A stretch of 55,859 bases of DNA from an uncultured Methanomicrobiales archaeon (lineage in GTDB: Archaea; Halobacteriota; Methanomicrobia; Methanomicrobiales; Methanospirillaceae). How positions within the stretch are numbered: the stretch's first letter is position 1; every line of letters starts with the position of its first letter. Made by a program: the position numbers and the translations under genes. The notes beneath the pieces are model-generated. The model was not told the origin of the DNA and made no database searches. It saw nothing but the letters and a program-made list of their open reading frames with translations. Location of the stretch: positions 1 through 55,859 of the forward strand of contig CAIULN010000040.1 in NCBI GenBank assembly GCA_903900025.1, given 5' to 3'. Shown piece by piece: positions 33,675 to 41,845 of the stretch.

Positions 33675-36123
33675 CAAGATACCCCGTGAGAGCATCGAGC
33701 ATCTCATCCGCAGACTGGTAGCGTTTTGCCGGATCCTTTTCCAGGCACCGGAGAATTATCTTGTCCACCGCTGCTGCTTCAGGGTTGTACTGGGACGGCG
33801 GGACCGGGGGCTCGCGGAGGATTGCGTTTCCGACTTCCACAATGCTCTCGCCCATAAACGGGATCGAGCCGGTCACAAGCTCATAGAAGACAACTCCCAT
33901 CTGGTAGATATCGGTGCGTGCGTCCGTCCTCCCGTACTGGTTCGGGGATACCTGCTCCGGCGCGGCGTAGGAGAGCGAGAAGCCGGCAATGCTTGACTTT
34001 TTTGGGTCTGCAGCGAGCACCTTGCTCATCCCCCAGTCGGTGACCTTCGGGGTCAGGTCATCAGTTACGAGAATGTTGTGCGGTTTGATATCCCGGTGTA
34101 TGATCCCGAGCCCGTGTGCATATCGCAGCGCATCGGCAATCCCGCGGACGATGTATACCGCTTTCCAGATTGGGACGGGTTTTGCGATCATTTCCAGAGA
34201 CCCGCTTACATACTCCATCTCGACATACGGGACGGGGAGTATATTCACCGCAGATACCTGAACGATATTGGGGTGGCGCATCATCTCCCAGACCTTGATC
34301 TCGTTTAAAAAGGATGTCCCGGTCACCTCGTCAAACCTGATAGGGATCTTGACCGCGACCTTTTTTTTGTCAGTCCTGCGTTTTGCACAAAAGACCCATG
34401 CGATCCCTCCCCTGCCCACATAGTCGATATCCTCATACCGGCTCTCCAGTTCCTTTGGAAAGAAGGATCTTTGTTCCGCCATGTGCTGGCGGGTATCGGT
34501 CTGGTCCGCAACGACCGTGGTGCCGGAAGCCAAAAGCTGTGCCGGGAGTGTCATGCCCGCTGAGGCGGGGGGGGCGGGCGCATCCTCTGCATCATGGTGG
34601 ACTTTTTTGACGTTCAGCCATCTTTTGTAGTGCCGGAAGGGGATTGCCGCAAAGAGGACGAGAATGAGCAGAGGAAGGGCAGGTTCGCTCCGCTCGGGAA
34701 CATAAACCCAGAGGAGGGCAACACAGGGAATGGCAAGTGCGGCAAAGATGCCGTGCACATTGACAATTGAAGGGTACGATTCAGAGCGCAGGGTTCCGTA
34801 TGCAATGACCAGTGAAGAGGCGGAAAGATAGATGCAGAACGCACAGATAATCCATGAACCTGCGATAACCGGACTACCGGAAGGAACCGCAGGGAGCGCA
34901 ATAACCAGTCTGACAGCGAGCAGCGCAAGCACCCCGCTTATGGTCCCATGGATGGCTGCCATCAGGGTGCGGTGATGCACTGCTGCATCCTGTACCCGGG
35001 TCGCGGGTCCTGCAAGGTCACGCCTGCGCAGGAACGCAAGCGTACTGCCTGATATGCCATACACCACGAGAAAGGCGAGCAGTGCTGCAACCGGAAGGAG
35101 GAGACCCCCGGCAGGGTTGAACAGGAGGGGGGGTTCTGCAGGCACCGGTTCGGCGGAATTGTTTGCCTGGCCTGACAAAGATACTGAGGAGGGGGCTGAA
35201 AAGGTCGGAACGGACGCAGTCACAAGCATTGCAGGGATCTCGTGTACTCCGATATAATATTCGTCCGGATCCATGAACGGGTACTTATCGACCACGTTCT
35301 GGTTTGAGACAAACACCGCATTCTTGTTTGCCCCGAGAAGCACAACATAGGGATCATCCCCGATTCCGTCCCCGTTGGCGTCCTTTCCCCGGTAGTCACT
35401 CCAGTAGTTGCCCATGAGGCTTTGGTAATCCTTTCCAAGATACCGGTACGAGAGGGCTGCACCCGAGCTCCAGACAGAGGTCACGCTCTTTGAGACCACA
35501 TTCACCGTATTGTCAAAATTGTTCCGGTAGATCCGGTTGGAGTTCGAAGATTCGTCGAGGGTGATACCAACGGTATTTTTTGTGACCGTATTGGTCGCTA
35601 CGCGGTTGTTGGTCGAGCCTTCGAAAACGAGCCCCGCACGGGAATTCGCCGTAATATTATTGCCGGTAACAAGATTATTATGTGCTGAAGAAAGGAAGAC
35701 TCCCTGGGCACAATTTTTCACCGTATTCTGCGTCAGCGTGGTGCGATCTGACGAGACATAAACCCCGCTTGCCGTTCCGGCATTCTGGACGACAAAGCCG
35801 GTGAATGTGCACCCGTCCGCGGTGATCTCCACAGCATTCCCTCTTGTACCGGCATCGATCAGCGGTGCACCGCTCCCGGTATTTACGCCGAAGATCTTCA
35901 GCGGCTTACCGATCCGCAGATTTTCCTGGTACGTACCGCTCCCGACAACGACCGTATCGCCTGCCGCTGCGCGGTTGATTGCCGCCTGTATGACCGAATA
36001 CTCCTCCCCCGATGGCGATACCGTATATTCGGCTGCCGCTGCCGTGTGCAGGATCAGGGCAACAAGAAGGAACGTGAATGCGCCGCTCGCCGCAATACGG
36101 ATAGTTGTGGTCACGCATATCAC
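33658..36123 (-). CDS. Transmembrane Ser/Thr protein kinase with extracellular beta-helix sensor
   Basis: An 821-residue fusion. A signal peptide is followed by a right-handed beta-helix of the NosD/CASH type (about residues 33-270; repeated N-x-I/V-x-x-N-rungs such as LVTGNNITANSRAGLVFEGS). A low-complexity linker and about five TM helices (residues 340-510) follow, then a cytoplasmic Hanks-type kinase domain (from about residue 550). Kinase motifs: GRGGIAWVF (glycine loop), VAVKIP (ATP-Lys), IIHRDIKPHN (catalytic loop), TDWG in place of DFG, and YAAPE. All key residues are present. The next gene upstream encodes an HTH-FHA regulator, a natural reader of phosphothreonine, so the two probably form a signalling pathway from cell surface to promoter. 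Confidence 0.88.
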   Translation of the reverse strand: MICVTTTIRIAASGAFTFLLVALILHTAAAAEYTVSPSGEEYSVIQAAINRAAAGDTVVVGSGTYQENLRIGKPLKIFGVNTGSGAPLIDAGTRGNAVEITADGCTFTGFVVQNAGTASGVYVSSDRTTLTQNTVKNCAQGVFLSSAHNNLVTGNNITANSRAGLVFEGSTNNRVATNTVTKNTVGITLDESSNSNRIYRNNFDNTVNVVSKSVTSVWSSGAALSYRYLGKDYQSLMGNYWSDYRGKDANGDGIGDDPYVVLLGANKNAVFVSNQNVVDKYPFMDPDEYYIGVHEIPAMLVTASVPTFSAPSSVSLSGQANNSAEPVPAEPPLLFNPAGGLLLPVAALLAFLVVYGISGSTLAFLRRRDLAGPATRVQDAAVHHRTLMAAIHGTISGVLALLAVRLVIALPAVPSGSPVIAGSWIICAFCIYLSASSLVIAYGTLRSESYPSIVNVHGIFAALAIPCVALLWVYVPERSEPALPLLILVLFAAIPFRHYKRWLNVKKVHHDAEDAPAPPASAGMTLPAQLLASGTTVVADQTDTRQHMAEQRSFFPKELESRYEDIDYVGRGGIAWVFCAKRRTDKKKVAVKIPIRFDEVTGTSFLNEIKVWEMMRHPNIVQVSAVNILPVPYVEMEYVSGSLEMIAKPVPIWKAVYIVRGIADALRYAHGLGIIHRDIKPHNILVTDDLTPKVTDWGMSKVLAADPKKSSIAGFSLSYAAPEQVSPNQYGRTDARTDIYQMGVVFYELVTGSIPFMGESIVEVGNAILREPPVPPSQYNPEAAAVDKIILRCLEKDPAKRYQSADEMLDALTGYLDEDEQ

Positions 36124-36214
36124 CCAAAGGGGGGGATCACGGTAGGGGGCTGCCCGTGTGGAATCCCGATGTATTGGTAGAGGAAAATTGGATTTTGGGG
36201 CTACTAATCCTTTC

Positions 36215-37000
36215 TCATGGGGGCGGGGGGATGATCAATAAGAGTTTCACACCATTGACCCCTTTGGAGAGCTCGATGAGGTCCCCGTCACGGATCTGGA
36301 CACGCGTGTGTTTCTCTATCCGCCGGTTGTTGAGCGACGTGCCACCGGTGCTGCCGCAGTCCTCGACAAACCATGCTCCCTTGTCATTGATGAATCTGCC
36401 ATGCGGACGTGATACGCGGGTCACGGCAGAATACTCGTCGGATACGACAATATCGTCAGATGCATGGTACTGCACCGTATTCTCTGCATCAATCCTGCCG
36501 ATGCGCAGTTCATTCTTTTTTAACAGAAATACCCTGCCGTCCATCGCCCCCCCGAGCACGATTGCCGCCGGAAGGTTCCCCATGAACTCCTTTGTAAGCG
36601 TTCCTTTTACCGAAGCAAGCCGGCTGTTGATCCCGCTTTCCAGGATCTGGACCTTTTTGTTGGAGAACAGCCCCAGCGTGCGGATGATCACCTCGAGCCC
36701 GCCCGGGACAAGCGAGTACAGCCAGACCGGGTGGATTCCCTTTGAGGTCGGCAGGCTGAGTCCTGCCTCCTTCTTGATGACCCCGATACCCAGCAGTTTG
36801 TCAAGGTGCTTTTTCGTGTTCTCGTAGCTTGTCTCGATCTCTTTTGAGATTGCCCGTGCGTCCCTTGGCTTCTTTTCAAGAAACTTCAGAATTTTGAGGC
36901 GTGCGCTGCTCGAGAGCACATCAAGGTACTCGGAGAGTTCGTCCAGCGAGTCAGAGGAGTCATCAACGATCAGGGTGGGGGACTTGTCTTCGGGATTCAT
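36215..37000 (-). CDS. HTH-FHA transcriptional regulator
   Basis: A 261-residue protein. The N-terminal ArsR-like winged helix (LSSSARLKILKFLEKKPRDA, SKEIETSYENTKKHLDKLL) is followed by a linker and a C-terminal FHA domain: LRIGR, then VSRPHGRFIND and DCGSTGGTSLNNRRIE, the phosphothreonine-binding signature. FHA domains recognise phosphothreonine made by Ser/Thr kinases, and a membrane kinase gene lies 91 bp downstream on the same strand. Coupling of DNA binding to kinase output is inferred. The upstream spacer carries palindromes suited to autoregulation. Confidence 0.87.
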   Translation of the reverse strand: MNPEDKSPTLIVDDSSDSLDELSEYLDVLSSSARLKILKFLEKKPRDARAISKEIETSYENTKKHLDKLLGIGVIKKEAGLSLPTSKGIHPVWLYSLVPGGLEVIIRTLGLFSNKKVQILESGINSRLASVKGTLTKEFMGNLPAAIVLGGAMDGRVFLLKKNELRIGRIDAENTVQYHASDDIVVSDEYSAVTRVSRPHGRFINDKGAWFVEDCGSTGGTSLNNRRIEKHTRVQIRDGDLIELSKGVNGVKLLLIIPPPP

Positions 37001-37085
37001 ATGACTCTGTTAAATACAGTATTCTGCGAAACCTTTAACCCTATGCCCATGCCCGGACAGGGCGTGCGGGCTTCCCTATGGATGC

Positions 37086-37105
37086 GTTGAACCGCGGGGT
37101 TCAAC
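37086..37105. promoter_or_regulatory. Palindromic operator candidate upstream of the HTH-FHA gene
   Basis: GTTGAACC-GCGG-GGTTCAAC is a perfect 8-bp inverted repeat. Further half-sites (CGAACC, GGTTGAC, CTGAACC) follow up to 37137. Placed about 90 bp upstream of the regulator start, it is a plausible binding site for it. Confidence 0.5.
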
Positions 37106-37182
37106 CCTCGAACCTGCATGGTTGACCCCTGAACCCGGGTCATTCTGGGAATTTATTACGCACTGATGTGAGGTTATAGTAA

Positions 37183-37211
37183 GGTGACACATTAGCATAC
37201 AGTGTGTCACC
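37183..37211. promoter_or_regulatory. Palindrome between regulator and small exported protein gene
   Basis: GGTGACACA (37183-37191) and TGTGTCACC (37203-37211) are perfect 9-bp inverted arms around an 11-bp spacer, 32 bp before the ATG at 37244. It could be an operator for that gene or the divergent regulator; a hairpin in a leader transcript is the alternative. Confidence 0.45.
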
Positions 37212-37243
37212 GGTAACCACACGTCACCCCAAGGGAAATACTC

Positions 37244-37510
37244 ATGAACGCAGGGAAGGTCCTGATTGGAACGGCGCTGCTTGTCTTATCGGTTGCCTTG
37301 ATCATCGCACCATCCAGGGCAGCACTGCCGGATGCATACCCACCGGTTGGGGGCGGGGATGCACCATGTCAGGCAGCCTGTGGAACATTCACACCTTCCC
37401 ACCGTAGTATCGTTCCTTTGTTCACTGATGAAAAAGCCTGGTGGGCAAAAACACAGATTCTCATCTCGGAGAGGTCACCACACCAGAACGCCTCCAGAAC
37501 ACGTACATGA
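37244..37510 (+). CDS. Small secreted protein of unknown function
   Basis: An 88-residue ORF with a clear signal peptide (KVLIGTALLVLSVALIIA then PSRA) and a short mature part with two cysteines (PCQAAC). It ends just before the attL site of the integrated element, so the gene lies at the host side of the junction and its 3' end could have been altered by ancestral insertions. No family recognised. Confidence 0.5.
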   Translation: MNAGKVLIGTALLVLSVALIIAPSRAALPDAYPPVGGGDAPCQAACGTFTPSHRSIVPLFTDEKAWWAKTQILISERSPHQNASRTRT

Positions 37511-37556
37511 CAGCCACAACAACCCTTACTCCTCACTTCTTTTTTTAAAATAAACT

Positions 37557-37570
37557 CTGACACTTGTTAG
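37557..37570. other. attL of the integrated element
   Basis: CTGACA-CT-TGTTAG. The left arm belongs to the host-type arm and the right arm to the element-type arm; the central CACTTG is shared with attR. Exchange with attR gives symmetric attB and attP. Confidence 0.75.
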
Positions 37571-37615
37571 TATTTTTTAGATACCATTATATTATCAGGC
37601 GTTCCATATTCCTGT

Positions 37616-38938
37616 ATGGTAAAGAAGGCAGTGAAACAAAAGGACGGGAACACACCGCCAGTATTACCGAAACTGGAAAAGTTTCTGTCCGGGTACAGCA
37701 ACGCAAGCAGCAAGGCTGGATACAAGAACGCTATTGAGAGCTTCTTAAGGTGTATCTATGGGTTGAGAAAGGAAGATATTAAAAGCGGTAAAATTCCTGT
37801 CCCCGACTACAATTCTCTTTTTGAGATGTATCTTATTTCAAAGCGTGACAACGATGCAGACTTTATCCAATTCTCTGAACACCTGATAGAAACCAGACCG
37901 GCGTTATCAGCAAAACAGAGTATGACGGCAATTAGGTATGCGATGACATATCACGGCGTGAACATATCGAAGGGTACCAGCCAGGATATACGCCGTGAAA
38001 CAATGAAGGGTAGTGCGGCAACAGTGGATCGGGTACTCAATACGAAAATTATTAACGCAGCACTTCAGCACACGACAATACAGGGGAAGGCATTGTTCCT
38101 ATGCCTTGCCAGCAGCGGTGCAAGGTTGAACGAAATGCTATCGGTTAATATCAATGATATTGACTTCAACAGCCACCCGGTTAAGATGACCTTCCGGGGA
38201 GAGAACACCAAAAACAACCAACAGCGATATACCTTTATCAGCGATGAGGCATCGTCAGCGGTTCAGGAGTGGTTGAAAGTCCGGGGGCAATACATTGAGA
38301 TGTGCAATGCAAAGAGCAAGAAACTGATCGAGATGGGGAGAGCATCCATAAAGACTGCCGGAGATACCCGCCTATTTCCATTTTCTGACGCCAGCGTAAC
38401 AGCATGGTGGATCGATGCACTTGCAGCAAGTGGAGAACTCACGAAGGACGATGTAACAAACCGCAATCAATTAAGAATTCACGGGTTCAGAAAATTCTTT
38501 TTATCGCAGATGAGCCTTATCGTAAGCAAGGAGATCCCGGAATTTCTTGCAGGGCACTCTGCATACCTGTCCGGTTCGTATCGAAGGTATGACGATGAGA
38601 CCGTAGCAGCGAAATACCTTGAAGCAATGCACATGGTAAGCATCACTGGCAGCAAGCAGGTAAAGGAGCTGGAAAGCGAACTAAAACAGAAGATGCAGGA
38701 ACATTCAATTAAAACCGAAAAGCACGCCGATACTCTGATAATGGTGTTAAATGAGAATATGACCCTAAAAAATCAGATGCAGGAAATGCAGGAGAAAATT
38801 GCGGTATTGAGTGAAATAATATCTCCATTACAAAAACTGCCATGGATGACCGATGCGCAATATCTCGAGAACATAAAAGCACATGGGTATATTATCGAAC
38901 AATCGGACAAGGAAATGCACATCTACAAACCGAAATAA
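37616..38938 (+). CDS. Tyrosine recombinase (integrase) of the element
   Basis: A 440-residue integrase. An N-terminal core-binding domain lies at roughly 20-150. The catalytic domain has ASSGARLNEML (first Arg), HGFRKFFLSQM (His-x2-Arg), GHSAYLSGSYRRYD (His and the nucleophilic Tyr). A C-terminal coiled coil follows (KQVKELESELKQKMQEHSIK and beyond), as in many archaeal integrases. It would catalyse integration and excision at the att sites. The gene starts 45 bp from attL, the usual position. The 17-bp sequence TGTTAGTATTTTTTAGA just upstream recurs inverted directly after the gene. Confidence 0.9.
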   Translation: MVKKAVKQKDGNTPPVLPKLEKFLSGYSNASSKAGYKNAIESFLRCIYGLRKEDIKSGKIPVPDYNSLFEMYLISKRDNDADFIQFSEHLIETRPALSAKQSMTAIRYAMTYHGVNISKGTSQDIRRETMKGSAATVDRVLNTKIINAALQHTTIQGKALFLCLASSGARLNEMLSVNINDIDFNSHPVKMTFRGENTKNNQQRYTFISDEASSAVQEWLKVRGQYIEMCNAKSKKLIEMGRASIKTAGDTRLFPFSDASVTAWWIDALAASGELTKDDVTNRNQLRIHGFRKFFLSQMSLIVSKEIPEFLAGHSAYLSGSYRRYDDETVAAKYLEAMHMVSITGSKQVKELESELKQKMQEHSIKTEKHADTLIMVLNENMTLKNQMQEMQEKIAVLSEIISPLQKLPWMTDAQYLENIKAHGYIIEQSDKEMHIYKPK

Positions 38939-38970
38939 TTCTTTTTTCTCTGACGATGGACTGGTAACAG

Positions 38971-39020
38971 TCTAAAAAATACTAACAACAATAAAAAAAA
39001 TACTAACAATTGTTGGTATT
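38971..39020. promoter_or_regulatory. Integrase-arm-like sites upstream of the RHH operon
   Basis: TCTAAAAAATACTAACA (38971-38987) is identical to the reverse complement of 37565-37581 next to attL. A second AATACTAACA, followed by the palindrome CTAACA-AT-TGTTGG (39002-39015), mimics the attP core with a changed centre. They may be arm-type integrase sites or operators for the RHH protein. Confidence 0.5.
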
Positions 39021-39048
39021 AAATACAAAGGTGTTACATAGTTTATGC

Positions 39049-39195
39049 ATGGTATGTGTTACAGCCAGTATTAACCTCCCTGTCGAAATGTGGGAGAAGT
39101 GCCGAAAATATCGGATAAACAGGAGTGCAGTATCAAGGGCAGCACTTCAACGGGAAATAGATAAAATTGAAGCTCCCTCGAAGGTTCCAGGATGA
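39049..39195 (+). CDS. Ribbon-helix-helix (CcdA/CopG-like) protein
   Basis: A 48-residue protein: MVCVTASINLPVEMWEKCRK then NRSAVSRAALQREIDKIE. One beta strand followed by two helices is the RHH fold, closest in look to CcdA-type antitoxins and CopG copy-number regulators. No CcdB toxin is present, so a plasmid transcription or copy-number regulator is more likely. Its stop overlaps the next ATG (ATGA). Confidence 0.7.
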   Translation: MVCVTASINLPVEMWEKCRKYRINRSAVSRAALQREIDKIEAPSKVPG

Positions 39196-39323
39196 AAAGA
39201 AATTTCCGGGGAGATCGTGGTTTCTCCCCGAATAAGACCAGAATTAAAGAGGTTAGGTGCTTCCAGACCCCTCACGTATCGTTAGGTTTTCAGTCTATTA
39301 AATATTTCGGGGCGAAGCAATGA
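39192..39323 (+). CDS. 43-residue ORF in the replication operon
   Basis: Starts with ATG overlapping the RHH stop and ends with TGA overlapping the next ATG (39320). The product is basic (MKRNFRGDRGFSPNKTRIKE and so on). Position and double ATGA overlaps are the only evidence that it is translated; no motif. Confidence 0.45.
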   Translation: MKRNFRGDRGFSPNKTRIKEVRCFQTPHVSLGFQSIKYFGAKQ

Positions 39324-39493
39324 ACCCGAGTGAGCTTAATCCCGAGTGCGTGCGATGCAATCTCCGCCCTTCCTGCCGGAAATTGTTAAAAGGCTGGCAG
39401 AAATACGAGACCCGCCGACCTGTCTTTGTTGCTTCAATTGTGAAATTTACAGTACTTCACGGAGCCTCAATGGAATGTCTGAAAGGGGAGTGA
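39320..39493 (+). CDS. 57-residue Cys-containing ORF in the replication operon
   Basis: MNPSELNPECVRCNLRPSCR gives a CxxC-x5-C cluster that could bind zinc, followed by a basic stretch (KLLKGWQKYETRR). It overlaps the previous ORF by ATGA and ends 4 bp before the replication ATPase start, completing a coupled four-gene unit. No known family. Confidence 0.5.
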   Translation: MNPSELNPECVRCNLRPSCRKLLKGWQKYETRRPVFVASIVKFTVLHGASMECLKGE

Positions 39494-39497
39494 TAGA

Positions 39498-40883
39498 ATG
39501 GGATCTCCTGAAGAACTCAAAATAAAATGGGATACCATTAATGAGCAAAAGCACGACGCCTTAGCTAAACATTTGAACCCCAGAAAATATGGTGAACTGG
39601 AAGAACCAAAAGAGAGTGATCTCACGGATGCTGAAATTGATAAAATTATTACCGATGATCCCCCCGCTTATGCCGCATACGATACACAAGAAGAAAAACG
39701 AGAGGCTTACCGCAAGCATCACAAAAAAATAGAGATAAAGAAGAAACAGGAGAAAGAACAGCAAAAAGAGAATTTTCAAAAACTGGATGAAAAAGTAGAA
39801 CAAACACAGCGAGCGCACGAGATCACCGAGAAATGCCAGAATATATACAAAGCCGGGAAATTCATCCAGTTCTGCAAGGAGAACTTTCAAAAGATATGGC
39901 TTGGAGATGCTCATGTCCTGCAAGCCGTTTTGTATATCGGTGCTACATTTCATCTGGATAACGCCGATGAACCAATACATCTGCATGTAGCCGGAACAAC
40001 GCAATCCGGGAAAAGTGATAGCGTAAAGACCTCTTTAAAGTTCATTCATCCCGATAACCAACTTACAGCGACATTTTCCCCGATGTGGATATTTTATGCC
40101 GATACCTCTATACATGAGAATTTAATCTTATTTTCAGATGATACGATGCTCAATAAAGTGGTTGCCCCAATATTTCGCAATATCCTTACATCGTGGCATG
40201 TAGGAGTTAAACGCGGTATTGTTGGAAAGGATGGACGTGCGCATACTCTTGAAGTTGCCCGCCATGTCTCTCTAATACTCACCTCTATTGAGAACGTGGT
40301 TGAAGAAAGCGCAGAGGGGCAGGATGAGAGCCGGTATTTAACGATGGAAATACGACGGTCAAACGATGATGAGCGCCGGATCCGTGAATTCATCCAGCAG
40401 GACAAAGAGGATATCACCACGGCTCTTGAAATTATCCGGGGGATATGGGAGATCATCCCGACCAGGAAGATAACACTTCATAAAAAATTCGAGATGGAGA
40501 TCCCCAACCGGGACTTTAAGAGGTTCTTAACGCTGGTCAAATGTCATGCAATCCTATGTGGACGGGATAAGACCAGTGATGAAGATGTTTATGCTATTGA
40601 ACAGTTTTTGACGTATAGTAAGCCGATGGTGGATAGTCAGACGGCAGCTTACACAAGAGAGGAAAAAAGTATTATCACCCTCTTGAATGACGGAAAGGAG
40701 AGAACGGTAAACAAGATCGCAGATGAAACGAAACTTCCATATCAGAAAGTTGTACGGTCACTACATGGGATATCAGGCACGTTTCAAAAACCGGCTGGTG
40801 GGTTGCTTGAAAAGTTAAAAACGGCGCGTGTCCGTTATGATGTTGATGCACATGAACATCTCGTTTGGATAAAGCCGACGTAA
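39498..40883 (+). CDS. P-loop replication/helicase-like ATPase of the element
   Basis: A 461-residue protein. The N-terminal ~110 residues are highly charged and helical (KKIEIKKKQEKEQQKENFQK). A AAA-type ATPase core follows, with Walker A GTTQSGKSD near residue 169 and a Walker B-like ILFSDD. A C-terminal winged-helix-like region (EEKSIITLLNDGKERTVNKI) could bind DNA. This is the layout of plasmid-type replication helicases related distantly to MCM/D5 proteins. It lies just upstream of the iteron array, the expected place for a Rep protein. Assignment as Rep is inferred; I do not recognise a close named family. Confidence 0.7.
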   Translation: MGSPEELKIKWDTINEQKHDALAKHLNPRKYGELEEPKESDLTDAEIDKIITDDPPAYAAYDTQEEKREAYRKHHKKIEIKKKQEKEQQKENFQKLDEKVEQTQRAHEITEKCQNIYKAGKFIQFCKENFQKIWLGDAHVLQAVLYIGATFHLDNADEPIHLHVAGTTQSGKSDSVKTSLKFIHPDNQLTATFSPMWIFYADTSIHENLILFSDDTMLNKVVAPIFRNILTSWHVGVKRGIVGKDGRAHTLEVARHVSLILTSIENVVEESAEGQDESRYLTMEIRRSNDDERRIREFIQQDKEDITTALEIIRGIWEIIPTRKITLHKKFEMEIPNRDFKRFLTLVKCHAILCGRDKTSDEDVYAIEQFLTYSKPMVDSQTAAYTREEKSIITLLNDGKERTVNKIADETKLPYQKVVRSLHGISGTFQKPAGGLLEKLKTARVRYDVDAHEHLVWIKPT

Positions 40884-40894
40884 GCACCGTCTTT

Positions 40895-41104
40895 ATTTTC
40901 ACCTATTTTCATTCATTTTCATTCATTTTCATATTATCTTTTATCTCTATATTTTCACCCATTTTCACCTTTTATAAAGTTATAGAGAGAGAAAGAAAAA
41001 ACGGTCTCTATTTGTTTGCTCACACAGTGTTTATGAAAATGGTGAAAATGGTGAAAATAAAGAGGTGAAAACCATTTTCACGACCGTGAAAAGGGGTGAA
41101 AATG
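40895..41104. repeat. Iteron array, candidate replication origin of the element
   Basis: ATTTTCA occurs at 40895, 40905, 40915, 40925, 40951 and 40961, mostly exactly 10 bp apart (one helical turn). Its complement TGAAAAT occurs at 41034, 41043, 41052 and 41098, with more imperfect copies between. The two halves face each other across an AT-rich centre containing ATAGAGA/TCTCTAT inverted arms (40982-41011). Opposed, phased iterons beside a Rep-like gene are typical of plasmid origins. Confidence 0.7.
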
Positions 41105-41120
41105 GTATGAGCCCGTGACA

Positions 41121-41516
41121 CTATGCCATATCTTTTTGATGGGTTGCCAGGTGCCGTACAGTGGCTTGCCGTGACCGGAGCCGAGCCCGGCAGACCCGGC
41201 AGGTGAACACAGGAGATCCCCCACATCGTTGTCTATGAAGGGATAGATCGCGGATATCCGCGAATGGTAGATCACATCGAGAGCATACGAATATGCCATT
41301 AAGATCAGACAAGTATAATTCTTCAGGAACAGCACAACGAATGGGTGGATTGTTTCCACCTGTCCGTTTTATGGAACACGATGTAACGACGGAATTATCC
41401 ACAACCTTAACCGCTTTGACTTCTCTTGTAGCAGGGGAACATACTCCGTTCATTAAGAAAAAGTCTTTACAAGTCCGTAAAGAACTTTTCCCAATACAGA
41501 GTGAGTGTATCCCCAT
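41121..41516 (-). CDS. C2H2-type zinc-finger protein
   Basis: Up to 131 residues (a start at M22, 41453, is also possible). Near the C-terminus FVCSRCDLPFADIRDLSLHR followed by QRC and FTCRVCRARLRSRQATVRHL followed by ATH form two C2H2-like fingers (the first ends in Cys rather than His). Such proteins are common on archaeal viruses and plasmids as DNA-binding regulators. It faces the iteron array from the opposite side. Confidence 0.65.
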   Translation of the reverse strand: MGIHSLCIGKSSLRTCKDFFLMNGVCSPATREVKAVKVVDNSVVTSCSIKRTGGNNPPIRCAVPEELYLSDLNGIFVCSRCDLPFADIRDLSLHRQRCGGSPVFTCRVCRARLRSRQATVRHLATHQKDMA

Positions 41517-41845
41517 ATAAAGGTGCCCGTCCCGCCCGTCAATGTCAAAACGGGATGAGAATTGCGGTTTGTTTGCACATAAAAACAGTTTTTTCTTTTA
41601 TAGCAGCCCGGACTTACCAGAAAAAAGCGTCAATGTGTCACGCAATGCATGAGACCCCGTACAGAATTCCAATATTTTTTTTCTATTAGGGACGTGCCAT
41701 ACAGAAACGGAATATAACAAAAGAACAGAACGTGTATAAGGGGTGGGGGGTTTTGGCGTGCTGGAGCGCTGTATGTTCCACTATTGCGGATTTTTTTAAT
41801 TTGTTTTGAGTTATCTATTTCTAAGTGAACCGCGCATGGTTCCGC
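41517..41845. other. Spacer within the element
   Basis: About 330 bp with no credible gene. It holds T-runs and a G-rich stretch (GGGGTGGGGGG near 41740) and presumably the promoters of the zinc-finger gene (minus) and the next small ORF (plus). Confidence 0.4.
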
